NCBI GenBank assembly: GCA_028686565.1
Contig: JAQUBU010000105.1
Span: 1-7,344, forward strand
DNA: 7,344 bases
Direction of reading: 5' to 3'
Origin: Syntrophomonadaceae bacterium
Lineage (GTDB): Bacteria; Bacillota; Syntrophomonadia; Syntrophomonadales; Syntrophomonadaceae
Shown here one piece after another: positions 1 to 6,238 of this stretch (its first letter is position 1; every line of letters begins with the position of its first letter). Position numbers and translations under genes: made by a program. The notes below the pieces were generated by a model. That model saw nothing but the letters and a program-made list of their open reading frames with translations. It did no database searches and was not told the origin of the DNA.

Positions 1-1
1 C

Positions 2-559
2 CCTGTTGTTGAATTGTGTAAGCAGCTGGGTGTAAGCTATTATCGAGGGTCAGAGGCAGACGTACTATCCCGTTACTTTTATGCGGCCCGAGAATATAAT
101 GCGGAGGTGGTAGTACGAATTACCGCGGATTGTCCCTTGATTGATCCGCAAGTTGTTGATCAGGTTATAGCTTTTTATTTACGCCATGTGGATAGTTGCG
201 ATTATGTGTCCAATGTATCCCAGCGAACATATCCTAGAGGGATGGATACCGAGGTCTTTACCCTCTCCATGCTTGAAGAGGCTCATATCAATGCGCTGGA
301 AATAAGCGAACGGGAACATGTTACTCCTTATATACGTAAAGCTGCCAGCAAACGTCTAGCTAACATTGCATATCATGAAAACCAGAGCGGGCACCGCTGG
401 ACCGTAGACCAGGAAGAAGATTTTCAGTTAATCGAAAAAATACTGCAAAATTTATATCCGGTAAATCCTTTGTTTACGATGGAAGATGTATTAGAGTTAT
501 TAAATAAGCATCCTGATTGGCTTAAAATTAATGCTAAGGTTGAACAAAAGATAAAGTAA
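2..559 (+). CDS. spsF: SpsF-type cytidylyltransferase, 3' part (5' end outside window)
   Basis: Probable CMP-sugar synthase of the SpsF family (COG1861-like), which would activate a nonulosonic acid with CTP in the cytoplasm. The frame is open from base 2 to the TAA at 557-559, so about 185 residues of an expected ~240 are present and the N-terminal nucleotide-binding start is missing. Visible family signatures are a YYRGSEADVLSRYFYAA stretch just after the cut end, then VVRITADCPLIDP, then DYVSN and TYPRGMDTEVF, and a C-terminal HRWTVDQEEDFQLIEKI segment. A TTG at 14 is open but is not the true start, because the conserved sequence runs upstream of it. The methyltransferase starts 13 bases downstream, so the two are probably co-transcribed. 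The classical PseF sequence type is not seen; this enzyme may fill that role. The family is firm, the exact substrate inferred. Confidence 0.88.
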   Translation, partial: PVVELCKQLGVSYYRGSEADVLSRYFYAAREYNAEVVVRITADCPLIDPQVVDQVIAFYLRHVDSCDYVSNVSQRTYPRGMDTEVFTLSMLEEAHINALEISEREHVTPYIRKAASKRLANIAYHENQSGHRWTVDQEEDFQLIEKILQNLYPVNPLFTMEDVLELLNKHPDWLKINAKVEQKIK

Positions 560-561
560 AT

Positions 562-568
562 GAGGTGG
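562..568 (+). promoter_or_regulatory. Ribosome binding site for the methyltransferase
   Basis: GAGGTGG lies 4 bases before the ATG at 573 and directly after the upstream TAA. It supports that start and translation as part of a tight operon. Confidence 0.7.
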
Positions 569-572
569 AAAA

Positions 573-1232
573 ATGAATAGTGGTCGAACGGAACAGGAGG
601 AATTTTGGGCCGGAGAGTTTGGTAATGAATACACGGAGCGCAATCAGGGCATGCAAATAATAGCCAGCAATACTGCCCTTTTCGCTCGGATTTTATCGAA
701 AACTACCAATATAAAATCGGTTCTTGAATTTGGAACAAATCGGGGACTTAATCTGCTTGCTATTCGCCAAGTTTTCCCGGCAGTGCATTTATCAGCTGTG
801 GAAATTAACGAGCAGGCGGTCACGGAGCTTCAGAAAATAGCAGAATTGAGTATTTATCAACAATCACTTTTTGAATTCTCGATTGATTATCAGCGTGACC
901 TGGTTCTTTCAAAGGGTCTTTTAATACATATTAATCCTGATAAGCTTAAGCCAACTTATGAATTGCTGTACCAATCAAGCCAGCGGTATATTTGTCTGGT
1001 AGAATATTATAACCCTGTACCTGTAGAGGTTGCTTATAGAGGGCATAAAAATAAATTGTTTAAGAGGGACTTTGCCGGAGAAATGATGAATGAGTATAAG
1101 GATTTGAGTTTAGTAGATTACGGTTTTATCTATCACCGCGATAATAACTTTCCCCAGGATGATTTAACTTGGTTCTTGTTAGAAAAAAGAACCGATGCTG
1201 CTAATGCTGAAAATATTAAAATAGATAAATGA
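573..1232 (+). CDS. Pseudaminic acid biosynthesis-associated methyltransferase
   Basis: A 219-residue SAM-dependent methyltransferase resembling the 'pseudaminic acid biosynthesis-associated methylase' family (TIGR03587-like). The N-terminus carries TEQEEFWAGEFGNEYTERN, typical of that family. SAM motif I is VLEFGTNRGLN at residues 50-60, with E52, G54 and G58 in the expected pattern. An AVEIN acidic loop follows at the end of the next strand, and there is a later LVEYYNPVPVEVAYRGH segment. The ATG at 573 has a good ribosome site. The gene ends with TGA at 1230-1232, whose last two bases are the first two of the next gene's ribosome site, implying coupling. Its product is unproven in the family. 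Next to an amidotransferase it could methylate an acetamidino or other N-substituent of the nonulosonic acid, which is an inference. Confidence 0.85.
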   Translation: MNSGRTEQEEFWAGEFGNEYTERNQGMQIIASNTALFARILSKTTNIKSVLEFGTNRGLNLLAIRQVFPAVHLSAVEINEQAVTELQKIAELSIYQQSLFEFSIDYQRDLVLSKGLLIHINPDKLKPTYELLYQSSQRYICLVEYYNPVPVEVAYRGHKNKLFKRDFAGEMMNEYKDLSLVDYGFIYHRDNNFPQDDLTWFLLEKRTDAANAENIKIDK

Positions 1233-1236
1233 GGTG
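1231..1236 (+). promoter_or_regulatory. Ribosome binding site that decides the amidotransferase start
   Basis: GAGGTG sits 6 bases before the TTG at 1243. An in-frame GTG at 1234 lies inside this same GAGGTG and has no ribosome site of its own, so TTG 1243 is preferred. It also gives the family-like N-terminus MIRYCKKC. Confidence 0.65.
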
Positions 1237-1242
1237 AACATA

Positions 1243-2394
1243 TTGATCCGCTACTGTAAAAAATGCGTTATGCCAGAAACAAAACCGGATCTTTTCATTG
1301 ATGAAGAAGGTATTTGCAATGCCTGCCGTAATTTTGAAAATAGACCCTTGACTAATTGGGAAGATCGACATCAGCAACTCCTGCAGATACTTGCTAAATA
1401 TCGCAATACTACAGGGAGTAATTGGGACTGTATAGTACCGGTAAGTGGGGGAAAAGATAGTACCTTCCAAGTGATTCGCATGATGCAACTGGGAGTGAAT
1501 CCACTGTGTGTTACGGCAACGACTTGTGATCTTTCGGATATAGGAAGAAAAAATATTGAAAACATTAAAAATCTCGGTGTTGACTATGTTGAATTTAGTC
1601 CCAATCCGATTGTGCGTAGAAAGCTTAATAGGATTGGTTTAATGGAAGTAGGAGACATATCATGGCCTGAGCATGCAGGAATTTTTACTATACCAGTAAG
1701 GGCGGCAGTACAGTTCAAGGTTCCGTTAATCGTCTGGGGAGAAAATTCCCAAAATGAATATGGGGGTCCGGCAACTGATGCTAATAATCCGACTCTTGAT
1801 CGTAGATGGTTGGAAGAATTCGGGGGATTGCTGGGTATGCGGGTGACGGATATGGTTGGTATTGAGGGTATAAAAGCTAAGGATTTAATACCATATAGCT
1901 ATCCAAATGATGAGGAACTTTGTGGTGTTGGAGTCACCGGTATTTTTTTGGGATATTATCTCCCCTGGGATGGCTATAGTAATGCCTTGATTGCACAAGC
2001 CCATGGATTTCAATCCTTACAAAATACAGTTGAGGGGTCAGTTGTCAATTATGAGAATTTAGATAATTATCAAACTGGAATTCACGATTACTTTAAATTC
2101 TTAAAATTTGGATTTGGCAGAGCAACTGATATAGCCTGCTTACACATTCGAAGAGGTAGGATTAGCAGGCAGGATGCTCTGGAGATGATTCAATTACACG
2201 ATGGCAAGTTCCCATGGACTTACCTGGGTAAACCTCTAGAGCAAATACTTGAGCCATTGGAACTCACTGTTGAGGAATTTGTAAAAATATGTGACCGGTT
2301 TACCAATAAGAAGTTATTTGAGCTTGATGATAAGGGCAATTTGGTTAAGGATAAATTCGGTAATCTAACTAAGATTAATTACGATAATTGCTAA
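1243..2394 (+). CDS. pseA: N-acetyl sugar amidotransferase (PseA/WbuX/WbpG type)
   Basis: A 383-residue ATP-dependent amidotransferase. Family members use ammonia from a partner glutaminase to turn an N-acetyl group into an acetamidino group on sugars such as pseudaminic acid. Two Cys pairs, C5/C8 and C25/C28 (YCKKC and CNAC), look like the family's zinc site. The ATP PP-loop SGGKDS is at residues 68-73. Further family landmarks are WPEHAGIFTIPVRAA, WGENSQNEYGGP, YYLPWDGY and the C-terminal HDGKFPWTYLGKPLEQIL. The length matches the family. Translation most likely starts at TTG 1243 after GAGGTG. No HisH/HisF-like glutaminase partner is encoded in this window. The family assignment is firm; acting on pseudaminic rather than another N-acetyl sugar is inferred from PseH and PseI nearby. 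Confidence 0.88.
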   Translation: MIRYCKKCVMPETKPDLFIDEEGICNACRNFENRPLTNWEDRHQQLLQILAKYRNTTGSNWDCIVPVSGGKDSTFQVIRMMQLGVNPLCVTATTCDLSDIGRKNIENIKNLGVDYVEFSPNPIVRRKLNRIGLMEVGDISWPEHAGIFTIPVRAAVQFKVPLIVWGENSQNEYGGPATDANNPTLDRRWLEEFGGLLGMRVTDMVGIEGIKAKDLIPYSYPNDEELCGVGVTGIFLGYYLPWDGYSNALIAQAHGFQSLQNTVEGSVVNYENLDNYQTGIHDYFKFLKFGFGRATDIACLHIRRGRISRQDALEMIQLHDGKFPWTYLGKPLEQILEPLELTVEEFVKICDRFTNKKLFELDDKGNLVKDKFGNLTKINYDNC

Positions 2395-2470
2395 CCGGTG
2401 CTTTATGAGCACAACGGTTTGCTGTTACCGAAAAAGGAAAATAGAAAGACGTTGGCGCGATTATATGAAT

Positions 2471-2477
2471 GGAGTGG
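2471..2477 (+). promoter_or_regulatory. Ribosome binding site for the TylF-like gene
   Basis: GGAGTGG lies 5 bases before ATG 2483. The earlier in-frame ATGs at 2405 and 2465 have no comparable site, so this decides the start. Confidence 0.6.
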
Positions 2478-2482
2478 TAATT

Positions 2483-3238
2483 ATGTCGGAATTACGAAAA
2501 GCAACTGAAAGATCATCAGAACAGGAGCTAATATGGGTGGACGAAATGGCAGAAATATACAATAATTGTTCTATAAGTCTTCCGGAGAAATTAGTTAACC
2601 CCAGCCTTTTTATGAGGCGCCAAGAGTTAAGTTATTTACTTGCCGACTATGAAATATTTAAGCTGGTTCAGAATATAAAAGGGAGTGTTTTTTATTTTGG
2701 TGTTTATCATGGAGCTGGCTTCATGACTTTTGCCAATTTAGCAGCTGCGCTGGAACCATATAATCATACCCGAGAGATAATAGGATTTGATACTTTTACT
2801 GGATATCCGTCTATAACTCAAGAGGATAAAACTCATGGTAAACAATTTCAAACCCTTACTGAAGGTGGGTTTTATAGTGATTCTCTTGAGTTATTAAATA
2901 ATATTATTTATCTATATGATCGGAATAGACCTTTAAATCATATTAATAAAACTTCGTTAATCAAAGGAGACTTGTGCATAACCTTACCGGAGTATCTTGA
3001 AAAGAACCAGCATACACTAGTCAGTTTGGTTGTACTGACTGTAAATTTATACGAACCTACTAAAACAGCACTCTCACTATTGTGGCCAAGAATTCCTAAA
3101 GGTGGCGTTATTGTCATTCATAGTCTTAATGAAGAATACTATCCTGGAGCAACTAAAGCGTTGCTAGAGGTAGTTGGTGCAGATTACTCTATTCAGACAT
3201 ACCCATTTGCTCCAAATTTAGCTTATGTTGTTAAATAA
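2483..3238 (+). CDS. TylF/macrocin O-methyltransferase-like protein with a degraded active site (possible pseudoenzyme)
   Basis: A 251-residue homologue of TylF-type sugar O-methyltransferases, recognisable by NHTREIIGFDTFTGYPSI, LYDRNRPLNHI, LIKGDLCITLPEYLEKN, LYEPTKTAL, LWPRIPKGG and YYPGATKALLE in family order. The ORF is intact and the length is normal, but the positions that usually carry acidic residues are changed. The SAM motif Glu is Tyr71 (VFYFGVYHGAG), the metal and catalytic D-x-D before LYEPT is T186-V187-N188, and the acidic pair after the PKGG strand is H213-S214. Catalysis by the usual Mg-dependent mechanism is therefore unlikely. It may be a non-catalytic partner, a binding protein or a gene losing function. 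The gene looks more AT-rich than its neighbours, which fits a separate origin. A 5' extension to ATG 2405 is possible but adds an unfamily-like basic stretch. The family is recalled from memory, not aligned. Confidence 0.8.
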   Translation: MSELRKATERSSEQELIWVDEMAEIYNNCSISLPEKLVNPSLFMRRQELSYLLADYEIFKLVQNIKGSVFYFGVYHGAGFMTFANLAAALEPYNHTREIIGFDTFTGYPSITQEDKTHGKQFQTLTEGGFYSDSLELLNNIIYLYDRNRPLNHINKTSLIKGDLCITLPEYLEKNQHTLVSLVVLTVNLYEPTKTALSLLWPRIPKGGVIVIHSLNEEYYPGATKALLEVVGADYSIQTYPFAPNLAYVVK

Positions 3239-3338
3239 GTTGGATACGTGCCGTGTAAAGTGTTTGGAATAATTGGACGAGTTTATAAGCTGCTAATTTA
3301 TTATTTGCAATTTTGATTTCGTTAATGGTTAACATGCA
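3239..3338 (+). other. Intergenic spacer between the TylF-like gene and pseH, nothing recognised
   Basis: This 100-base AT-rich gap is the longest clean non-coding stretch in the window. I see no hairpin with a T run, no well-spaced -35/-10 pair and no tRNA-like fold. It could hold a promoter for the pseH part of the cluster, but the hexamers present (TTGGAA 3264-3269 with TATAAG 3284-3289) are only 14 bases apart. Confidence 0.4.
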
Positions 3339-3914
3339 GTGAGTTCAAGTTTCGGGGTGATTCAGACGGATAGGATTAACATAGCTGACGGTAAGTTGCG
3401 ACCGATGCAATTAGAGGATCTCGAAATTGTCTTAAGATGGCGCAACTCTGAACGAGTACGTTCGTATATGTTTTCTGACCATATAATATCGCTTGAGGAG
3501 CACAAAGAATGGTTCAAATACCTGGATAGCAAGCGGAACGTGTATCTGGTATTTGAATATAATCAAGCAGCAGCAGGGCTTGTATGTTTTAATGATATTG
3601 ATAATAAAAATGGTCTATCTTACTGGGGGTTTTATCTTGGCGAAACGAACATTCCGCCTGGGACTGGCTTGCTAATGGGCTATTTAAGCATGGAGTATGC
3701 CTTCAATATATTGCAAACAAGAAAACTATGCAGTAGAGCTTTTAGATTAAATGAACGGAGCATTAAATTTCATAAGAAATTAGGTTTTAAACGGGAAGGA
3801 TGTTTGAAGAGTCAGATTCTGCGTAATGGTATTTATGAAGATGTTATTGAATTAGCTCTTTTTAATTGTGAATGGGCAGAGATAAAAAACAAGATTAAGG
3901 AAGCACTATTTTGA
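3339..3914 (+). CDS. pseH: PseH-type GNAT N-acetyltransferase
   Basis: UDP-4-amino-4,6-dideoxy-N-acetyl-beta-L-altrosamine N-acetyltransferase, which transfers acetyl from acetyl-CoA to the C4 amine in the pseudaminic acid pathway. The protein is up to 191 residues. It has the hallmark KLRPMQLEDLEIVLRWRNSE, then SDHIISLEEHKEWF, then the acetyl-CoA pyrophosphate loop PPGTGLLMGYLSMEYAF, and the GNAT C-terminal NERSIKFHKKLGFKREG. The start is uncertain. GTG 3339 is the first possible codon after an in-frame TAA at 3330, and GTG 3357 is an alternative; neither has a visible ribosome site. The gene ends in TGATG, overlapping the formyltransferase ATG by one base, so the two are translationally coupled. 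The family call is strong. Confidence 0.88.
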   Translation: MSSSFGVIQTDRINIADGKLRPMQLEDLEIVLRWRNSERVRSYMFSDHIISLEEHKEWFKYLDSKRNVYLVFEYNQAAAGLVCFNDIDNKNGLSYWGFYLGETNIPPGTGLLMGYLSMEYAFNILQTRKLCSRAFRLNERSIKFHKKLGFKREGCLKSQILRNGIYEDVIELALFNCEWAEIKNKIKEALF

Positions 3915-4589
3915 TGTATGTTCTCGCATCAAGCCGGCCGGGTTTTGAGGATGTAATAGAAAGACTTGTTCGGGATACTGGTGATAAATTTGCTTATGTA
4001 TCACGAAAGGAAGAGCTAACCCTGAAGAATCTGCAGGAGCTTTTACCTCGATATATATTTTTCCCCACTGGTATCATATTATTCCTGCCGAAATATATGA
4101 TAATTATGAATGTATAGTCTTTCATATGACCGATCTTCCCTTTGGAAAGGGAGGAAGCCCCCTCCAGAACCTTATAGCCCGGGGCATCCATGAAACCCAG
4201 ATTAGTGCATTTCGTTGTGAAAAGGAACTTGATGCCGGGCCGATTTATTGCAAAAGACCACTATCGTTATACGGTACCGCAGAAGAGATATATGCGCGTA
4301 CTGCTGTTATTGTTGAAGACATGATTAAATGGATTATTAAAAATTGCCCTGATCCTATTCCCCAACAGGGAGAGGGGAGCTTTTCCCCCGCAGGCGTCCG
4401 GAACAGAGTGATATTAAGAATCTGGACAGCCTCCAAAAAGTATATGATTATATAAGAATGTTGGATGCAGAAGGCTATCCCCTTGCATTTCTTGAAACCG
4501 AAAATTTTCGTTTGGAATTTGAAAGAGCATCGCTTAAACCGGATTACATTAAGGCAGATGTGATAATACGTAAAAAACAAGAAGACTAA
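3914..4589 (+). pseudogene. Sugar N-formyltransferase broken by two single-base losses
   Basis: A formyltransferase (Fmt-like N-terminal fold) of the type found in pseudaminic acid clusters, expected to move a formyl group from N10-formyl-tetrahydrofolate to a sugar amine. It begins at ATG 3914 in a TGATG overlap with pseH. Family sequence runs in three successive frames: MYVLASSRPGFEDVI to YIFFP up to about 4066, then HWYHIIPAEIYDNY through FHMTDLPFGKGGSPLQN and ELDAGPIYCKRPL to about 4385, then RRRPEQSDIKNLDSLQKVY to the TAA at 4587-4589. The shifts fall at TTTTTCCCC (4058-4066) and TTTTCCCCC (4381-4389), and one extra base at each restores about 225 residues. The His of FHMTDLP and the Asp of ELDAGP match catalytic positions, while the canonical Asn before the His is absent. 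Sequencing error in homopolymers is a real alternative to true decay. Confidence 0.82.
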
Positions 4590-4641
4590 AAACGTGTTTA
4601 CTCAGTATGACGTAGATTAACGTAAATGAAATGTGTGACAT

Positions 4642-4647
4642 GGGAGG
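4642..4647 (+). promoter_or_regulatory. Ribosome binding site for pseI
   Basis: GGGAGG lies 7 bases before ATG 4655. The in-frame ATG at 4631 is upstream of it and would add eight residues not typical of the family, so 4655 is the start. Confidence 0.75.
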
Positions 4648-4654
4648 TTTTTAT

Positions 4655-5704
4655 ATGAAAGCAATGAATATTGGGGGAAAAGTGATAGGAAATAAATATC
4701 CTCCATTTATTGTTGCTGAAATGTCAGGTAATCATAATCAATCTCTGGAACGGGCTCTGGAGATTGTTGAAGCTGCTGCTCAAGCGGGTGCGCATGCGAT
4801 AAAACTACAAACCTATACTGCTGATACGATGACTTTGGACTTGAACCAGGGTGATTTTTTTATTGAGGACCGGGACAGCCTCTGGCACGGTAGGAGTCTT
4901 TATGATCTTTATCAGGAGGCCTATACTCCGTGGGATTGGCATAAGACTATATTTAAGCGTTGTCGGGATCTGGGGATGCAAGCATTTAGTACACCTTTTG
5001 ATGAGACAGCGGTGGATTTTTTGGAAACGCTTGATGTACCTTGTTACAAGATAGCTTCTTTTGAAAATACGGATTTGCCCCTCATACGTAAGGTAGCTTC
5101 TACCGGAAAACCGATGATTATTTCTGCAGGAATGGCAACGGTTGCAGAGCTGGATGAAACAGTGCGCGCAGCCCGAGAAGCTGGCTGTGAGGATATCATA
5201 CTATTGAAATGTACCAGCTCTTATCCGGCCAGCCCCGAAGACAGCAACTTATTAACGATACCCCATATGCGGGATCTGTTTAATTGTCAGGTGGGGCTTT
5301 CGGATCATACTCTGGGGATTGGGGCGGCGGCAGCTTCGGTAGCACTGGGAGCCTGTTTCATAGAAAAACATTTTACTTTATCCCGTGCTGATGGGGGGGT
5401 GGATGCAGCTTTTTCCATGGAACCGGAGGAAATGAAACAATTGGTGATTGAAACTGAACGGGCCTGGCAGGCTGTTGGAAGGATTAGTTATGGTGCCGGT
5501 GAAAAAGAAAGCCATTCTCTTAAATTCCGCCGGTCTTTATATATTGCCAAAGATATGAGTGCCGGGGAAGCTTTAACACCGGAGAATTTGCGGATTGTGC
5601 GCCCCGGATATGGTTTGGAGCCTAAGTATTATAATGTTCTGTTAGGCAAGAAAATCAAGCAGGATCTAATGAAGGGAACGCCCATGAGTTGGGAATTGAT
5701 ATAA
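4655..5704 (+). CDS. pseI: Pseudaminic acid synthase (NeuB family)
   Basis: Condenses phosphoenolpyruvate with 2,4-diacetamido-2,4,6-trideoxy-L-altrose to give pseudaminic acid. The 349-residue length is normal. The NeuB TIM barrel starts with PPFIVAEMSGNHNQSLERAL and AGAHAIKLQTYTADTMTLD. The Pse-type stretch WHGRSLYDLYQEAYTPWDWH separates it from sialic and legionaminic synthases. STPFDETAVDFLE and YKIASFENTDLPLI follow. The likely metal ligands are H218 (SDHT, 216-219) and H239 (EKHFTL), spaced 21 apart as in NeuB. The C-terminal antifreeze-like SAF domain (RRSLYIAKDMSAGEALTPENLRIVRPG) is complete. All key residues are present, so the core pathway appears functional. It follows the broken formyltransferase after 65 bases with its own strong ribosome site. 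Confidence 0.96.
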   Translation: MKAMNIGGKVIGNKYPPFIVAEMSGNHNQSLERALEIVEAAAQAGAHAIKLQTYTADTMTLDLNQGDFFIEDRDSLWHGRSLYDLYQEAYTPWDWHKTIFKRCRDLGMQAFSTPFDETAVDFLETLDVPCYKIASFENTDLPLIRKVASTGKPMIISAGMATVAELDETVRAAREAGCEDIILLKCTSSYPASPEDSNLLTIPHMRDLFNCQVGLSDHTLGIGAAAASVALGACFIEKHFTLSRADGGVDAAFSMEPEEMKQLVIETERAWQAVGRISYGAGEKESHSLKFRRSLYIAKDMSAGEALTPENLRIVRPGYGLEPKYYNVLLGKKIKQDLMKGTPMSWELI

Positions 5705-5730
5705 AGATATAAATAATATAGTATATAATC

Positions 5731-5737
5731 AGGAGGT
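5731..5737 (+). promoter_or_regulatory. Strong ribosome binding site for the antitoxin
   Basis: AGGAGGT, a near-perfect anti-16S match, lies 6 bases before ATG 5744. It favours that ATG over the TTG at 5741. Confidence 0.75.
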
Positions 5738-5743
5738 GTTTTG

Positions 5744-5923
5744 ATGAGTATGGTAAAGGATGAGGCGAAAAAACTCATTGAGAATTTACCTGAAGAAGCT
5801 ACCTGGGATGATATTATGTATGAATTTTATGTGCGCAATAAAATTGAAAATGCTTTAAGAGCTGTTGAGGAAGGCAAAATTATTTCTCATGAGGAAGCTA
5901 GAAAAAGGCTCTTAAAACAATGA
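5744..5923 (+). CDS. Probable antitoxin of a type II toxin-antitoxin pair
   Basis: A 59-residue acidic/basic helical protein beginning MSMVKDEAKKLIENLPEEAT, with WDDIMYEFYVRNKIENAL and a C-terminal EEGKIISHEEARKRLLKQ. This pattern is common in small antitoxins encoded just before ParE/RelE toxins. The N-terminal half would form the dimerising part and the C-terminal helix would cover the toxin, by analogy only. No clear ribbon-helix-helix or HTH DNA-binding motif is evident, so autoregulation cannot be read from the sequence. Its stop overlaps the toxin start (ATGA, 5920-5923), giving translational coupling with antitoxin first. The strong ribosome site here and the weak one for the toxin fit antitoxin excess. 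The role is assigned mainly from context. Confidence 0.78.
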   Translation: MSMVKDEAKKLIENLPEEATWDDIMYEFYVRNKIENALRAVEEGKIISHEEARKRLLKQ

Positions 5924-6210
5924 AGATAATATGGACTGAACCAGCTTTATTGGATGCTGAAAGCATAAAGACATATATTGAACAGGATTCGGAAATATAT
6001 GCTATTAGAGTAATAGAAAAGATTATTGAGACGCTTGAAGACCTAAAATTGTATCCTAAAATGGGTAGGGTAGTTCCCGAATTCAGAAAAAAAGATATAA
6101 GAGAGATTTTCGTATATAATTATAGAATTATTTATGAATTACAAGGCCAATCTATTACTGTTTTGACTATTATTCATTCAGCCAGGGATTTAGGAAGTGT
6201 CAACAGATGA
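5920..6210 (+). CDS. ParE/RelE-family toxin
   Basis: A 96-residue protein of the ParE/RelE superfamily. It has the N-terminal IIWTEPALLDAESIKTYIEQD helix pair, then AIRVIEKIIETLEDLKLYPKMGRVVPE, and the C-terminal strands DIREIFVYNYRIIYELQGQSITVLTIIHSARDL. The REIFVYNYRIIYEL and IHSARDL elements are the usual signature. RelE members cleave mRNA on the ribosome and ParE members poison gyrase; the sequence alone does not decide which. It starts in an ATGA overlap with the antitoxin stop. The module sits between pseI and the deacetylase, in the same direction, and is complete, unlike the gene that follows it. Confidence 0.88.
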   Translation: MKIIWTEPALLDAESIKTYIEQDSEIYAIRVIEKIIETLEDLKLYPKMGRVVPEFRKKDIREIFVYNYRIIYELQGQSITVLTIIHSARDLGSVNR

Positions 6211-6238
6211 TAGGGGCTTTTTTGTTTTGAGAGATAGC

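Noticed and set aside
1234..1242. GTG 1234 as the start of the amidotransferase
   Set aside because: It lies within the GAGGTG ribosome site, and the TTG at 1243 is correctly spaced from it and matches the family N-terminus.
1216..1488. Open frame on the minus strand opposite the amidotransferase
   Set aside because: It lies entirely antisense to a well-supported gene, with no ribosome site or recognisable domain.
2405..2482. N-terminal extension of the TylF-like protein to ATG 2405 or 2465
   Set aside because: There is no ribosome site, the extension is a basic stretch unlike the family, and GGAGTGG clearly marks ATG 2483.
2398..2508. Small GTG-started frame of 36 codons between the amidotransferase and the TylF-like gene
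   Set aside because: It has no ribosome site and no recognisable similarity, and it overlaps the start of the next gene; chance is sufficient.
4245..4580. Minus-strand open frame of 111 codons
   Set aside because: It is antisense to the formyltransferase, whose family sequence is clear in the + strand frames across the same bases.
4591..4626. TTTAC...GTAAA inverted repeat and AACGT direct repeat before pseI as an operator
   Set aside because: The arms are five bases with long spacing; this is expected by chance in AT-rich sequence.
5724..5729. TATAAT as a -10 box for the toxin-antitoxin pair
   Set aside because: It would place the transcription start inside the ribosome site, and no -35 box lies 16-18 bases upstream (TTGATA at 5696 is 22 away).
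6180..6228. GGGGC followed by a T run after the toxin gene as a rho-independent terminator
   Set aside because: Only about four base pairs (AGCC/GGCT) can form across a 31-base loop, so there is no credible hairpin.
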